DNA from: Candidatus Tisiphia endosymbiont of Melanophora roralis
Lineage (GTDB): Bacteria > Pseudomonadota > Alphaproteobacteria > Rickettsiales > Rickettsiaceae
Length of the DNA stretch: 64,000 nucleotides
Assembly (NCBI RefSeq): GCF_964026575.1
Contig: NZ_OZ032161.1
Location: 1,302,001 to 1,366,000 of the forward strand
Direction of reading: 5' to 3'
Each line of letters starts with the position of its first letter. The stretch's first letter is position 1. Below, one piece after another: positions 37,481-47,162 of the stretch. A model generated the notes under the pieces. That model made no database searches. It was not told the origin of the DNA and saw only the letters and a program-made list of their open reading frames with translations. The translations under genes were made by a program, and so were the position numbers.

Positions 37481-37641
37481 AGGGCAGTTTAAAAGTCCTA
37501 ACTAATGATAGAAAAGTTTGTTTTTTAAAAAGATAATTGCTGTTTATTTGGATCGCCACGCCACTTTGTGGCTCGCGATGACAACTAATTATTTCTATAA
37601 TTTAGTATTTTCTATCATTAGTTGGGATTTTTAAACTGCCC
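37481..37641. repeat. 161-bp inverted repeat with ~34-nt arms
   Basis: AGGGCAGTTTAAAAGTCCTA and AACTAATGATAGAAAA at the left pair with TTTTCTATCATTAGTT and TTTTTAAACTGCCCT at the right. The centre holds GGATCGCCACGCCACTTTGT and GGCTCGCGATGAC, related to the CATTGCGAGG family. Confidence 0.85.
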
Positions 37642-37711
37642 TGCATGAGGTTAGCATATTAACTATATGAAATTATTAAAAAAGCTGTATTACTAAATAA
37701 ATATACGTAAT

Positions 37712-37759
37712 ACGCGAATTCGGGATAAGAATTAACTAATTCTTATCCCGAATTGGGGT
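37712..37759. repeat. Solo hairpin repeat upstream of the AmpG-like gene
   Basis: ACGCGAATTCGGGATAAG and its complement, ending CGAATTGGGGT. Best-preserved solo copy: left edge of H1 joined to right edge of H5. Confidence 0.88.
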
Positions 37760-37778
37760 GTAATGTCTAGATAATTGT

Positions 37779-39047
37779 TTGAAAAGATGGATATCACTCC
37801 TGAATATGCTAACTAATCATACACGTTCTTATTTTATTTGTTTATTCTTGCTAGGAATAGTTGCAGGGGTAAATTTTTCTTTAGTATCATTTACTATTCA
37901 TTACCAATTATCACAGGCGGGATATTCAACTGATATTATTGGTGCAATGTTTCTAACATCTATTCCATATTGCTTAAAACCAATATGGGCACCGTTTATT
38001 GATAAATATTCTATACCTGTTATATGTCAAAAATTTGGTCAACGTCGTGGATGGACACTAGTTACCCAAGCATGTTTATTAGTCACTATTAGTGGATTTT
38101 TAATTATAGATCCCCCTGTTAACATAATTATTACCGCAATTTTAATTTTTATTATTTCCTGTTGTGCAGCAACTCAAGATGTTGTTTTAGATGCATACCG
38201 TATAGAACGGACTGTAAAAAAAGAAGAACTCTCAATTGCTACAACTTTTAATTCAACTGGTTTTCGTATAGGAATACTTATTAATAGTACAGGGGCATTA
38301 TATTTATCTTGCCTCTTTAATTGGTACTTTGTATATCTATGTATCTTTCTTATAACAATGGCTGCACCTATAATAACCTTATATATGCAAGAACCTATTA
38401 CAAAAAAAACTCAACACATCTCTACTGATTTAATTTCACCTGCACAATATTTTCAAGTCATTGGTGATAGCTTACTATTGTTAAAACGAAATCATCCAAA
38501 TTGGATGTTCATTGTACTGTTTGTCTTTCTATATAAAGCAAGCGACTCAATTCCTATGGCAATGAGTTCGCCAGTGTTTATTGACTTGTCTTTTACCTCT
38601 CAAGAAATTGCTTCTATTTCAAAAGCATATGGATTCATGCTAATGATCTCTGGAGGAGTCATTAGCGGTATTTTAACTGCAAAAATAGGAATATCTCGAA
38701 GCATCCTAATATGTGGTAGTCTACAATTACTGTCACCCTTAATGTTTGTGTTCTTATCTATGGTAGGTCATGATATGCTTATATTTACTATAACAATTAC
38801 TGTACAGAATTTTTGTTGCGGGCTTGGTAATACAGCGATTCTTATTTATTTTTCTAGTTTATGTAGTAGCGAATTGATAGCCACACAATACTCAATTATA
38901 TCTTCTTTTGGCTCCTTCGTCCGGATTATTTTATCCTTTTTATCTGGTATTTGTGCAAATTATATGGACTGGCCTCAACTTTTTTTATTGACTACGTTAT
39001 TTAGCATGTTATTTGTACCAGCCTTTTTAAGGATACGTAAGATTTAA
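37779..39047 (+). CDS. AmpG-like MFS permease
   Basis: 422 aa with about 12 membrane segments. SLVSFTIHYQLSQAGYSTDIIGAMFLTSIPYCLKPIWAPFIDKY (about 33-75) and CCAATQDVVLDAYRIE near 127 (QDxxxDAYR) are hallmarks of the AmpG muropeptide-permease family, expanded in rickettsiae. Start is uncertain: TTG 37779 or ATG 37806. A solo hairpin lies 20 bp upstream. Muropeptide import is the family role; substrate here unproven. Confidence 0.85.
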   Translation: MKRWISLLNMLTNHTRSYFICLFLLGIVAGVNFSLVSFTIHYQLSQAGYSTDIIGAMFLTSIPYCLKPIWAPFIDKYSIPVICQKFGQRRGWTLVTQACLLVTISGFLIIDPPVNIIITAILIFIISCCAATQDVVLDAYRIERTVKKEELSIATTFNSTGFRIGILINSTGALYLSCLFNWYFVYLCIFLITMAAPIITLYMQEPITKKTQHISTDLISPAQYFQVIGDSLLLLKRNHPNWMFIVLFVFLYKASDSIPMAMSSPVFIDLSFTSQEIASISKAYGFMLMISGGVISGILTAKIGISRSILICGSLQLLSPLMFVFLSMVGHDMLIFTITITVQNFCCGLGNTAILIYFSSLCSSELIATQYSIISSFGSFVRIILSFLSGICANYMDWPQLFLLTTLFSMLFVPAFLRIRKI

Positions 39048-39091
39048 TAGATTTGATACTTTACTATGCTATACTGTCTATGATTTCAAGA

Positions 39092-39119
39092 GTTGACAAA
39101 TTCTTATCCCAAATTCGCG
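39092..39119. repeat. Half of a hairpin repeat upstream of hscB
   Basis: GACAAATTCTTATCCCAAATTC and GCGTTA are the reverse complement of the left half of H1. The fragment adds a spurious in-frame N-terminal extension to hscB. Confidence 0.65.
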
Positions 39120-39134
39120 TTACTAGAAGTGATT

Positions 39135-39635
39135 ATGAGCAGTTATTTTGAGTTATTAGATGTAGAACGAAAATATAATATTGACTTAAATATATTGGAT
39201 CGCCAATATTTTGCTGCACAGTCAAAATATCATCCAGATAGAGCTAAAACTAACAATGCGAGGCAAGAAAATTTGGCTATCTCTATTGATATAAATAAAG
39301 CTTATTCAATTCTTAAAGATGATTTAGCACGAGCTGAGTATCTTCTACTTTTAAACAATATAGTCTTGGATGAAATAACGTTTAGGCAAGGTATCTCAAA
39401 GGAACAATTAAATGTTGTGTGGAGTGAATTAGAACTTGTTGAAACTACTCAAGAATTAACTAAGTTAGAGCATATGCTAAATAACAAAATCCTTGAAAAA
39501 GAAAAACTTATTGAATCTCTAACTATTGCATTTCAAGATCAAAATATGCAAGACGCTCTTGATATTACCATAAAATTTAAATATCTTAAAAATTTAATTA
39601 ATAATATTCAACTAAAAATCAAGTCATGCAAATAA
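39135..39635 (+). CDS. hscB: Fe-S assembly co-chaperone HscB
   Basis: 166 aa from ATG 39135; an in-frame ATG at 39093 would add 14 residues encoded by a repeat fragment and is rejected. The J domain has FELLDVERKYNIDLNILDRQYF and YHPDRAK (HPD near residue 35). The C-terminal helical domain that binds IscU begins near 90. It stimulates HscA and overlaps its start by 10 bp. Confidence 0.9.
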   Translation: MSSYFELLDVERKYNIDLNILDRQYFAAQSKYHPDRAKTNNARQENLAISIDINKAYSILKDDLARAEYLLLLNNIVLDEITFRQGISKEQLNVVWSELELVETTQELTKLEHMLNNKILEKEKLIESLTIAFQDQNMQDALDITIKFKYLKNLINNIQLKIKSCK

Positions 39636-41431
39636 TAGAAATTAGCGAAGCTGGCTCTTCTAACCCACATGATAAGGATATAGCAGTTGGTATTGATTTT
39701 GGTACAACCAACTCATTGATTGCTTTATCAAATAAACAAATAATACAAATTATCATAGATGATCATGGCCGAGGACTTATACCATCAGTTATAGCATTTC
39801 ATGGTAAAGACTTTATTGTTGGCAATGATAATATAATTGACAATTTTCGTTCTATTAAAAGACTTTTTGGTAAAAAACTATCTGATATACGCAACAACCC
39901 TGTTCTTTTTACTCTAGTGAAAGACTATATTGATTTAGATAGTGAAATTTTACGAATAAGGTTTGCTGGAAAATTACTGACGATTCCAGAAATTGCCGGA
40001 CAAATCTTTTTGTACTTAAAGAAACAGGCTACTCAAAAATTGAATTCGGAAGTCAAAAAAGCTGTAATAACCGTGCCAGCACATTTTAACGATGCTGCTA
40101 GAGGAGAAGTAATGCTAGCTGCAAAAATTGCAGGGTTTAGGGTATTACGGTTAATTGCAGAACCAACAGCAGCAGCTTATGCATATGGTTTAAATAAAGA
40201 TAGTAGAGGGTGTTATTTAGTGTATGACCTAGGAGGTGGTACTTTTGATGTATCAATTCTAAATATGCAAACGGGCGTATTTCAGGTCATTGCCACTGGT
40301 GGAGATAATATTTTAGGTGGTGATGATATTGACCACTTAGTGATGAGATATTTTTGTGATAAATATAAATTACTAGAATCTAGCGAGTTAATAAAATTAG
40401 CAAAAAAAGCTAAAGAAACACTTAGTGGTCAAAATAAATGTGCTATGATATACGAGGAGGCGACGCTATTGGAGTTAGATCTAGAAAATTTTGAGCAGTT
40501 AATGTTACCATTGGTAGAACGTACAATATCTATTACTAAAGATACGCTAGAACATGCAGGAAATCCTAATATTTCAGGTATCATCCTTGTTGGTGGTTCA
40601 ACTCGCATACCCTTAATTAGTAAAAGTTTAGCACAAACGTTTAATACTATTATTTTCTCGGATATTAACCCAGATAAAGCGGTAGTATGGGGAGCAGCCC
40701 TGCAGGCAGAGAACCTAACTTCGGCAAATGTTAATTCCTTATTAATCGATGTAGTTCCTTTGTCACTCGGTATCGAATTAAATGGTGGTATTACTGAGAA
40801 AATCATTCTTCGTAATAGCCCCATACCGATATCGGTTACTAAGGAGTTCACCACTTATGTAGATAACCAAACTTCTATGAAGCTACATGTGGTACAAGGA
40901 GAGAGAGAAATGGTAGAAGATTGTAGGTCACTGGCAAAATTTGAACTAAAATTACCAATGATGAAAGCAGGAGGAGTGAGAGCAGAAGTAACATTTTCTA
41001 TTGATGCAGATGGCATCTTGTCAGTGTCAGCTCTAGAAAGAAATAGTGATATATCACATGATGTTTCGTTAAAACCAAGTTATGGTTTAAACGAAAGTGA
41101 AATTACCGAAATTCTAGAAAATGCTTATCAAAATGCTGCTAGTGATCATAATAAGAAATTATTGCAAGAAACAATTATTCATACAAAATCTTTGATTTAT
41201 AATATAGAAAATGCTATTAGAGAAACACCAAATATTCTTGCAAAGAATGAAATGAAAAAAATTGATACTGCAATTAACACTCTGAAAGAAGCAATAGATT
41301 CAAATGATCGTGATTACATTATAGAATGTAGCAAAACTTTTGAGACTATAACGGAGCATTTCTTTTATGAAAGATTAAATAGTGCTACTTTAGACTTACT
41401 GAAAGGTAAGCATATTGATAAAATAAGATGA
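39626..41431 (+). CDS. hscA: Fe-S assembly chaperone HscA
   Basis: 601-aa Hsp70 of the ISC system, which drives cluster transfer from IscU. VGIDFGTTNSLIAL near residue 21, VPAHFNDAARGEVMLAAKIAG near 145, YDLGGGTFDVSIL near 195 and GGSTRIPLI near 317. A substrate-binding domain starts near 380. It sits between hscB and fdx, the standard order. Confidence 0.95.
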   Translation: MQIIEISEAGSSNPHDKDIAVGIDFGTTNSLIALSNKQIIQIIIDDHGRGLIPSVIAFHGKDFIVGNDNIIDNFRSIKRLFGKKLSDIRNNPVLFTLVKDYIDLDSEILRIRFAGKLLTIPEIAGQIFLYLKKQATQKLNSEVKKAVITVPAHFNDAARGEVMLAAKIAGFRVLRLIAEPTAAAYAYGLNKDSRGCYLVYDLGGGTFDVSILNMQTGVFQVIATGGDNILGGDDIDHLVMRYFCDKYKLLESSELIKLAKKAKETLSGQNKCAMIYEEATLLELDLENFEQLMLPLVERTISITKDTLEHAGNPNISGIILVGGSTRIPLISKSLAQTFNTIIFSDINPDKAVVWGAALQAENLTSANVNSLLIDVVPLSLGIELNGGITEKIILRNSPIPISVTKEFTTYVDNQTSMKLHVVQGEREMVEDCRSLAKFELKLPMMKAGGVRAEVTFSIDADGILSVSALERNSDISHDVSLKPSYGLNESEITEILENAYQNAASDHNKKLLQETIIHTKSLIYNIENAIRETPNILAKNEMKKIDTAINTLKEAIDSNDRDYIIECSKTFETITEHFFYERLNSATLDLLKGKHIDKIR

Positions 41432-41459
41432 TTGTTTTAAAAAAGAGGAATGATAATTA

Positions 41460-41792
41460 ATGCCTAAAGTAATTTTTATTATAGACAAAGATGGTACGGA
41501 AAAAATAGTGGATGCCCCTCTCGGATTGTCTATTTTGGAAATTGCTCATCAAAACAACATCGATCTTGAAGGTGCATGCGAAGGATCACTAGCATGTGCC
41601 ACTTGCCATGTTATTGTAGATGAGGAATTTTACCACAAATTAAAAAATCCTTCTGAAGCAGAAGAAGATATGCTTGACTTAGCGTTTGGTCTTACCCATA
41701 CTTCAAGACTTGGTTGTCAGATTATTGTTAGTGAAGAACTTGACGGTATAAGGGTTCGCTTGCCATCTGCTACCCGTAATATTAACTTATAA
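41460..41792 (+). CDS. fdx: ISC-type [2Fe-2S] ferredoxin
   Basis: 110 aa. Cluster ligands are in [17 protein letters not shown] (Cys near 40, 46 and 49) and LGCQIIV (Cys near 86), the adrenodoxin-like spacing. It donates electrons for Fe-S cluster assembly. 28 bp after hscA, same operon. The reductase at 1160 is a possible partner. Confidence 0.95.
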   Translation: MPKVIFIIDKDGTEKIVDAPLGLSILEIAHQNNIDLEGACEGSLACATCHVIVDEEFYHKLKNPSEAEEDMLDLAFGLTHTSRLGCQIIVSEELDGIRVRLPSATRNINL

Positions 41793-41805
41793 TTGAGTAT
41801 ATAGA

Positions 41806-42876
41806 GTGATACGTAAAATTTTGTTTTTTATTTGTTTAATTTACACCATAATATGGTTTGGCATTGCTTATACTATCAAAAGCAATATAGTAAATACTAT
41901 AAAAAATTCAGAGACAGATAATACTAAAATATCTTATAGCCAAATCAAAGTTTCTGGCTTCCCTATTCGCTTTCAAATTCGTTTAGTCGAGCCAAAAATA
42001 AAATTTATCGATCATGTTAATTCCAAAGAAATATCTACTGAGGAAATGACATTTTTGTTTGATTTTAGTTTTAAAAAGGCTAGATTGATTTTAGGAGAAC
42101 AAGGGATAAAACAACAAGAGAATTTTGATGGTAAATTAATAGAGTATAGTGTTCAGTCCAAGGAATATATTACAGCACTAGTTAAATTTAATAAACCTAT
42201 ATATAAATTATCCCATGGAGATAGTTTAAAATCTATCGTAAAGTTTCTGCAAGTTAACAATAAATTATTATCCTTCATTCAGGAAGATAAGGAAATTTTT
42301 AATATTGCTGATTTAGTTTTCCTAATCAATAAGGCAAAATCTCAGGACGGTGAAAATATAGCTCTACAATTACGTTTGTTGTACTCTGCGGGGGAAGATT
42401 TTTTTAATTTCAAAACAGCACAGCTTGATTTAGCCACACTGATCAATATTGCTACTAACCAAGGTAAAGATACAAATTCTATCAGAAATTTAAATATCGA
42501 TCGTTTAGTTTTTTCTTGTGATGATAATGCCCAAGTAGATTTGGTAGGGTTCTTACAATTTTCTGATAGTAAGTTACCAAAAGGTAAATTATCTTTTGAA
42601 TTAACTAATTACCATGATATCATCGATAAATTGATTCCTAACAATTTGTTATTACCTAAAAAAATGGTCAAAACTATCATTGAGAAAGCTGTTGATTCTT
42701 CTTTATTTGGAGTAGTTAAGACAGATGATAATGAATTAGCAACTTATGAAAAGGTGAAATTTGATATTGAGTTTTCTGATAATGGTATACATATAGGTTC
42801 AATTAATTTGCTTGAGTTTAAACTAGAGGATAGTAAAGTAGATGAAGCTATAGAAGAGAACAACACTGAAAGTTAA
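41806..42876 (+). CDS. DUF2125-like membrane-anchored protein
   Basis: 356 aa with a GTG start 13 bp after fdx. One N-terminal hydrophobic segment (about 5-23) is followed by YSQIKVSGFPIRFQIRLVEPKI near 46. The G-F/Y-P-F/I-R pattern is characteristic of DUF2125 proteins in alphaproteobacteria. The rest is predicted beta-rich and periplasmic; the last residues are acidic. Function unknown. Confidence 0.7.
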   Translation: MIRKILFFICLIYTIIWFGIAYTIKSNIVNTIKNSETDNTKISYSQIKVSGFPIRFQIRLVEPKIKFIDHVNSKEISTEEMTFLFDFSFKKARLILGEQGIKQQENFDGKLIEYSVQSKEYITALVKFNKPIYKLSHGDSLKSIVKFLQVNNKLLSFIQEDKEIFNIADLVFLINKAKSQDGENIALQLRLLYSAGEDFFNFKTAQLDLATLINIATNQGKDTNSIRNLNIDRLVFSCDDNAQVDLVGFLQFSDSKLPKGKLSFELTNYHDIIDKLIPNNLLLPKKMVKTIIEKAVDSSLFGVVKTDDNELATYEKVKFDIEFSDNGIHIGSINLLEFKLEDSKVDEAIEENNTES

Positions 42877-42889
42877 CAAGAGTTCGATA

Positions 42890-43401
42890 TAACTCGATAA
42901 TCAAGTTTTTATTGAGTTATATAATTCATGGCAGTTTAAAAATCATGAAAAGAAGTCGAGAAGATGTCATCCCCGCGTAAGCTTTGCCTACGTGAATCAC
43001 TAGTATGTCATTCTTAGCAATGGTGCATAGGCGTCAACTTAAGAGCGTAATGATTGAACATGTATAAACAAATTAAACACAGTCGTCATAGCAAGGCATC
43101 GTTAGATGCCGTGGCGATCCAAATAAACAGCGAAGCTGTTTTTTAGAGTAACGCTTCGCGTATCTTAGATTGCCGCGTCGCCGCTTGCAGCGGCTTCTCG
43201 CTAATAGACGTTTAGGTTTGATTTACTTATACATGCTCAATCATTACGCTCTTAAGTTGACACCTATGAGCAATGGCGGGAATCTAAAGAAACAGACAGA
43301 AAAGGTGCTTTAGACATTCTAGATTTCGCTACCTGTGCGGGAATGACATAAACTACCATGAATTGTAGCCTTCAGAAAAAAACTTGATTATCGAGTATAA
43401 C
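42890..43401. repeat. Multi-level nested palindromic repeat
   Basis: Outer arms ACTCGATAATCAAGTTTTT / AAAAACTTGATTATCGAGT. Next, GTCATCCCCGCGTAAGC and related text. Next, an inverted pair CTTAAGAGCGTAATGATTGA / TCAATCATTACGCTCTTAAG. In the centre lies the CGTCATAGCAAGG...GCTAATAGACG unit (43083-43210). No gene seen. Confidence 0.8.
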
Positions 43402-43442
43402 TTGTTATATCGAATTAATGGTAAATTTAAGGGGGTATTACT

Positions 43443-44015
43443 ATGAAAAATGTTAAGGAAGTATTTTCAGATAGAACCTGTTACAAATTTTTGGATAAGC
43501 CAGTTGATAGAGCGTTACTTGAAGAAATTTATAATATAGCAAAACTTGGTCCTACTTCAGCTAATTGCTGCCCTTTGAGAATTGTTTTTGTTCAGAGTTC
43601 AGCTGAAAAAGATAAATTGTACAGATGCTTAGTTCCAAGTAACGTTGAAAAAGTTAAGTCAGCACCTGTTACAGCCATTTTTGCTTTTGATACTAAGTTT
43701 TATGAATTAATGCCCAAGTTATTTCCTCATGATGCAAGTATAAAAGATTATTTTGCTTCTTTTGAGCAGATTGCCCTAGATACCGCAATTCGCAACTCAT
43801 CATTACAAGCAGCTTACTTGATGATTGTTGCGAGAAGTAAGGGATTAGCTTGTGGTCCTATGTCGGGGTTTAATAAAAACGCTATAAATAGTACTTTCTT
43901 TAGCAATTCAACTTATCAAGTAAATTTCATATGTAATATTGGTTACAAAGATGGTGATGCCCCTTTCCCACGGCTACCAAGACTCGATTTCAATGAATGC
44001 TGTAAGATTACCTGA
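43443..44015 (+). CDS. Nitroreductase family protein (RutE/HadB-like)
   Basis: 190 aa. FSDRTCYKFLDKPVDRALL (FMN-contact Arg/Ser region near 9), LGPTSANCCPLRIVFV near 35, LACGPMSGFN near 138 and FICNIGYKDGDAPFPRLPRLDF near 160 fit the malonic-semialdehyde-reductase-like nitroreductases. FMN-dependent NAD(P)H oxidation is expected; substrate unknown. The TGA stop spans the junction with IS110 copy 2, but the uninterrupted sequence would also have read TGA, so the gene is intact. Confidence 0.85.
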   Translation: MKNVKEVFSDRTCYKFLDKPVDRALLEEIYNIAKLGPTSANCCPLRIVFVQSSAEKDKLYRCLVPSNVEKVKSAPVTAIFAFDTKFYELMPKLFPHDASIKDYFASFEQIALDTAIRNSSLQAAYLMIVARSKGLACGPMSGFNKNAINSTFFSNSTYQVNFICNIGYKDGDAPFPRLPRLDFNECCKIT

Positions 44016-44521
44016 GCATCCGTAATGGAAGTCAATAAAAAAATAGTAACTTAACATAAATTTTCATTCCAAGAAGAATTATTTTTGACAATAGAGTACA
44101 TAAAAGCTAGTAATTTGCGCATAACAGCAACAAGAGCAACTTTTGCTGGTTTATGTTTAGCAATTAAGTGGTCATAAAAATTGCGTAGGTGCTTATTACA
44201 TCGTAAGGCAGCTACTGCAGCCATATAAAGAACTCTTCGAAGATTACCTCTACCTGCAAAAATACTTCTTCTACCTTTATAACTACCGCTTTCTCTAGCA
44301 AAAGGAGCAAGACCTACTAAAGATGTTAACTGCCTAAAAGTAATATTGCCAAGCTCCGGTGCTTCACATATTACAGTGCTAGCAAGAGTAATGCCAACTG
44401 CTGGAATAGAAGTAAGCCAATCAATTTTATCCTTTATTTCTTGAGCTTGAGAAATTAATTCTTTAATACTGTCATCAATCTCTTGTAATTGTTCTGTTAA
44501 ACTAGCAATATGCTGGTTCAA

Positions 44522-44571
44522 AGATAAAATGACGACCGCATTAAACTCAGTATCCTGCCTAGCAATTTCTT
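44522..44571. repeat. 50-bp target duplication, left copy
   Basis: Identical to 46499-46548 over 50 bp (starts AGATAAAATGACG, ends AGCAATTTCTT). Both copies are IS110 transposase sequence flanking the IS1634-family element. Confidence 0.92.
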
Positions 44572-46498
44572 CCTGACTTCCGCAGATTTTTTGATATTAG
44601 TTGTTATAAGTGGCATTAGTAAGGAGGTGAAGTGGTACTCTCGTTCTATTGTGCCTAGTAGATATTTTATTATTGACTTTAACTGCGATGTTGTTTATTA
44701 TTTAATTAATTGAATATAGCCCCATATTTTATAGCCCTAATATGTACATACGTCGTAAAAAAAGTCCTAATAGTCCAAGGCAATCTATCCAAATAGTAGA
44801 AGGTTATCGTGATAGTAAAGGTAACGTCAAACAGCGTATAGTACGTCATTTAGGAGTCTTCGTAGATGAAGTAGAAGAAGCTAAATTAGTCGCTTTAGCA
44901 CAGGATTTGATTGCCAAGATTAAAGCTGAGAGAGAAGCTGCAACTGGGCAGGGGAATTTGTTTACTGATGATACTAACGAGGTTAAAAGAGGTCGTCCAA
45001 CTAACAAACAGTTAAAAGATATTTTACCTGTTAATGAAGTAAAACTAAATGAGGTTGTAGAAGTCAAGCGAGTTGTGGAAGGGGTGCATCAAATAGGTGG
45101 GCATGTTTATGATCAGCTGCATTTTAACCAGTTACTAGCAAGGAAACGTGATGCTGGGATGCTGAAGGATTTAGTATTAGCCCGCATGGTAAGACCAGAT
45201 AGTAAAAAAGGGATAGTTGAGTATTTAAGCGATCAATTTGACAAGCATCATGATCTAGATGCTACTTATCGGATGATGGACAAATTACATGAGCAAATAC
45301 CTAAAATTAAAGAATTATGCTTTAAAAACACCCTAACCCTGATTCCTAATAAAGAGATTAGCCTAGTATTTTTTGATGTCACTACACTATACTTTGAATC
45401 AGTAGAAATAGATGAGCTAAGAGCCTTTGGCTATAGTAAAGATCATCGCTTTAATACTACGCAATTAGTTCTTGCCCTAGCAACTAATGAGGATGGACTG
45501 CCACTGGGGTACGAATTATTTAGTGGCAACACTGCAGAAGTTAGCACCTTAATTAAATCAATTAACAGTTGGCAAGCTTATCTTAAGGTTAAAGATGTCT
45601 GTTTTATTGCTGACCGGGCAATGTTTAGTAAAGCTAACTTGCAAGCTCTCGATGAAGGTGGTTATCGTTATATTGTGGCAGCAAAGCTTAAAACACTCAC
45701 GAAAGAAAAGAAGCAACAAATATTATCAGGGGAAAACTATAAGCCAACTGTTATAGGCAATGATCTTACCTGGATTGCCGATTTAGAACATGAAGGTAAG
45801 CGTTTAATTACCAGTTATAAATCTAAAAGGGCTATTAATGATGCACAGGAGCGACAAAAAATTTTAGATAAAATTAACAAAACTATCGGTGAGTTTGGTA
45901 ATACCAAAAAACTTATATCTAATAGTGGAGTAAAAAAATATACTTCTAGTGAAAATGGCAAGAGCTATATTGACCCAAAGAAAATAACAGAAGATGGATT
46001 ATGGGATGGCATACATGGGGTAATCACCAATGACCAAACTATAACTCCACATGAAGCAATAGCAAAATATGCTAGATTATGGGTAATTGAAGAGCAATTT
46101 AGAATCAATAAACATAATTTACAAATGCGTCCAATTTTTCACTGGACTAAACAAAGGATAGAAGCACACATAGCTGTGTGTTATATGAGTTTTGCAGTGC
46201 TTAAAACTATAGAATACAAGGTTGCTCTGACCCAAAAGATCAGTGTAACTAACATCGTTGAATTATTAATATCAGTACAGGCTTCAATCTTAAGACATAC
46301 AAAGACTGGTGATCTTTATAGACTACCAAGTGCAATAAAAAACGAAGCTAGAAAAATCTATAAAACCTTTAACATCAAACGTTCAGACCATGCTGCAATA
46401 TATTTAAAATAACAAAATAATGTTGTGCCTAAATTTTAAAAATCCCAGCACTATGAGCCTTCTAAGCTTATGCCTTATTAAAAAATGCGGAAGTCGGG
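44572..46498 (+). mobile_element. IS1634-family insertion sequence
   Basis: 1927 bp with 13-bp inverted ends CCTGACTTCCGCA and TGCGGAAGTCGGG. It is flanked by a 50-bp direct repeat of host sequence. The IS1634 group is known for unusually long, variable target duplications, which fits. Confidence 0.9.
44742..46412 (+). CDS. IS1634-family transposase
   Basis: 556-aa DDE enzyme of the IS4-like superfamily. The N-terminus YIRRKKSPNSPRQSIQIVEGYRD is typical. Catalytic acids: VFFDVTTLYFE near residue 208, CFIADRAMFSK near 287 and ARLWVIEEQFRINKHNLQMRPIFHW near 445 (Glu of the Y-(2)-R-(3)-E-(6)-K-like region). The reading frame is intact, so this is the only element in the window with a complete transposase. 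It would act on its own 13-bp ends. Confidence 0.92.
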   Translation: MYIRRKKSPNSPRQSIQIVEGYRDSKGNVKQRIVRHLGVFVDEVEEAKLVALAQDLIAKIKAEREAATGQGNLFTDDTNEVKRGRPTNKQLKDILPVNEVKLNEVVEVKRVVEGVHQIGGHVYDQLHFNQLLARKRDAGMLKDLVLARMVRPDSKKGIVEYLSDQFDKHHDLDATYRMMDKLHEQIPKIKELCFKNTLTLIPNKEISLVFFDVTTLYFESVEIDELRAFGYSKDHRFNTTQLVLALATNEDGLPLGYELFSGNTAEVSTLIKSINSWQAYLKVKDVCFIADRAMFSKANLQALDEGGYRYIVAAKLKTLTKEKKQQILSGENYKPTVIGNDLTWIADLEHEGKRLITSYKSKRAINDAQERQKILDKINKTIGEFGNTKKLISNSGVKKYTSSENGKSYIDPKKITEDGLWDGIHGVITNDQTITPHEAIAKYARLWVIEEQFRINKHNLQMRPIFHWTKQRIEAHIAVCYMSFAVLKTIEYKVALTQKISVTNIVELLISVQASILRHTKTGDLYRLPSAIKNEARKIYKTFNIKRSDHAAIYLK

Positions 46499-46548
46499 AG
46501 ATAAAATGACGACCGCATTAAACTCAGTATCCTGCCTAGCAATTTCTT
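46499..46548. repeat. 50-bp target duplication, right copy
   Basis: Identical to 44522-44571. See the IS1634 element between them. Confidence 0.92.
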
Positions 46549-46953
46549 GATTCTTAAATACTAATAATTGTTCTCTTCTTTTTAATAAAGCATGTAACTG
46601 TTGTTGGCTATTACTATCATAAGTAACATTCACTGGTAAAGCAAAGCACGTTGCATAATCATGCAACAATTTACTATCGATATTATCAGTTTTAGCAAGC
46701 CATCCTTTAGCTTTAGCATAACTACGCACTTTATTAGGGTGTACTGTAGCAAAAGGCAATTTATTTATTTTTAAAAATTCTCTTAAATTATGTTCATATC
46801 CACCAGTAGGTTCAAAGACAACAATTAACTCAGATAAGGCAGTATAGTGTTTATTAATGGTGCTAAGCATAGTAGTAAAGCCTTGTTGGTAGCTGGTATA
46901 TAGATACTTAAAGTTTTTTTACTAACGTCCACACCAATATAAGTTGTTGCCAT

Positions 46954-47162
46954 ATAGAGCCTCATGATTTATATTAATAATAGGATACGCTACATACTCA
47001 TACGCAAGGTTTAAACCTTATGACATCCGTTTGTAGTCTTTATCCAAACAGGATGGGTCTTTGCTCAGGTACGAAGTCTTTAAAATTCAAAGCTTCAATT
47101 CGAGATACAGTTTACCCATCCTACCACTATATATAACTGATCACGTTATATTTATCATGGCT
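46954..47162 (-). ncRNA. Candidate IS110 bridge RNA, copy 2
   Basis: Minus-strand leader matching copy 1: stem AGGATGGGT / ACCCATCC, loop with TCTCGAATTG and ACCTGAGC, then ACGGATG and AAGGTTTAAACCTT. Few changes from copy 1, although the transposase gene is broken twice. Confidence 0.6.

Larger units (their letters stand above)
44051..46953 (-). pseudogene. IS110 transposase pseudogene, copy 2 (interrupted)
   Basis: The N-terminal part (46478-46953) and C-terminal part (44051-44571) flank the IS1634-type insertion. A 28-bp deletion near 46895, between the same imperfect repeats as in copy 1 but with a different product (ACAAGGCTTTAC here, ACATGGCTTTAC there), already shifts the frame. The C-terminal region with ESGSYKGRRSIFAGRG is intact. 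Confidence 0.9.

Noticed and set aside
43443-44015. Truncation of the nitroreductase by IS110 copy 2
   Set aside because: The stop spans the junction, but the reconstructed pre-insertion sequence (ACCTGAATTC) also gives TGA at the same codon, and the C-terminal PRLPRLDF region is complete.
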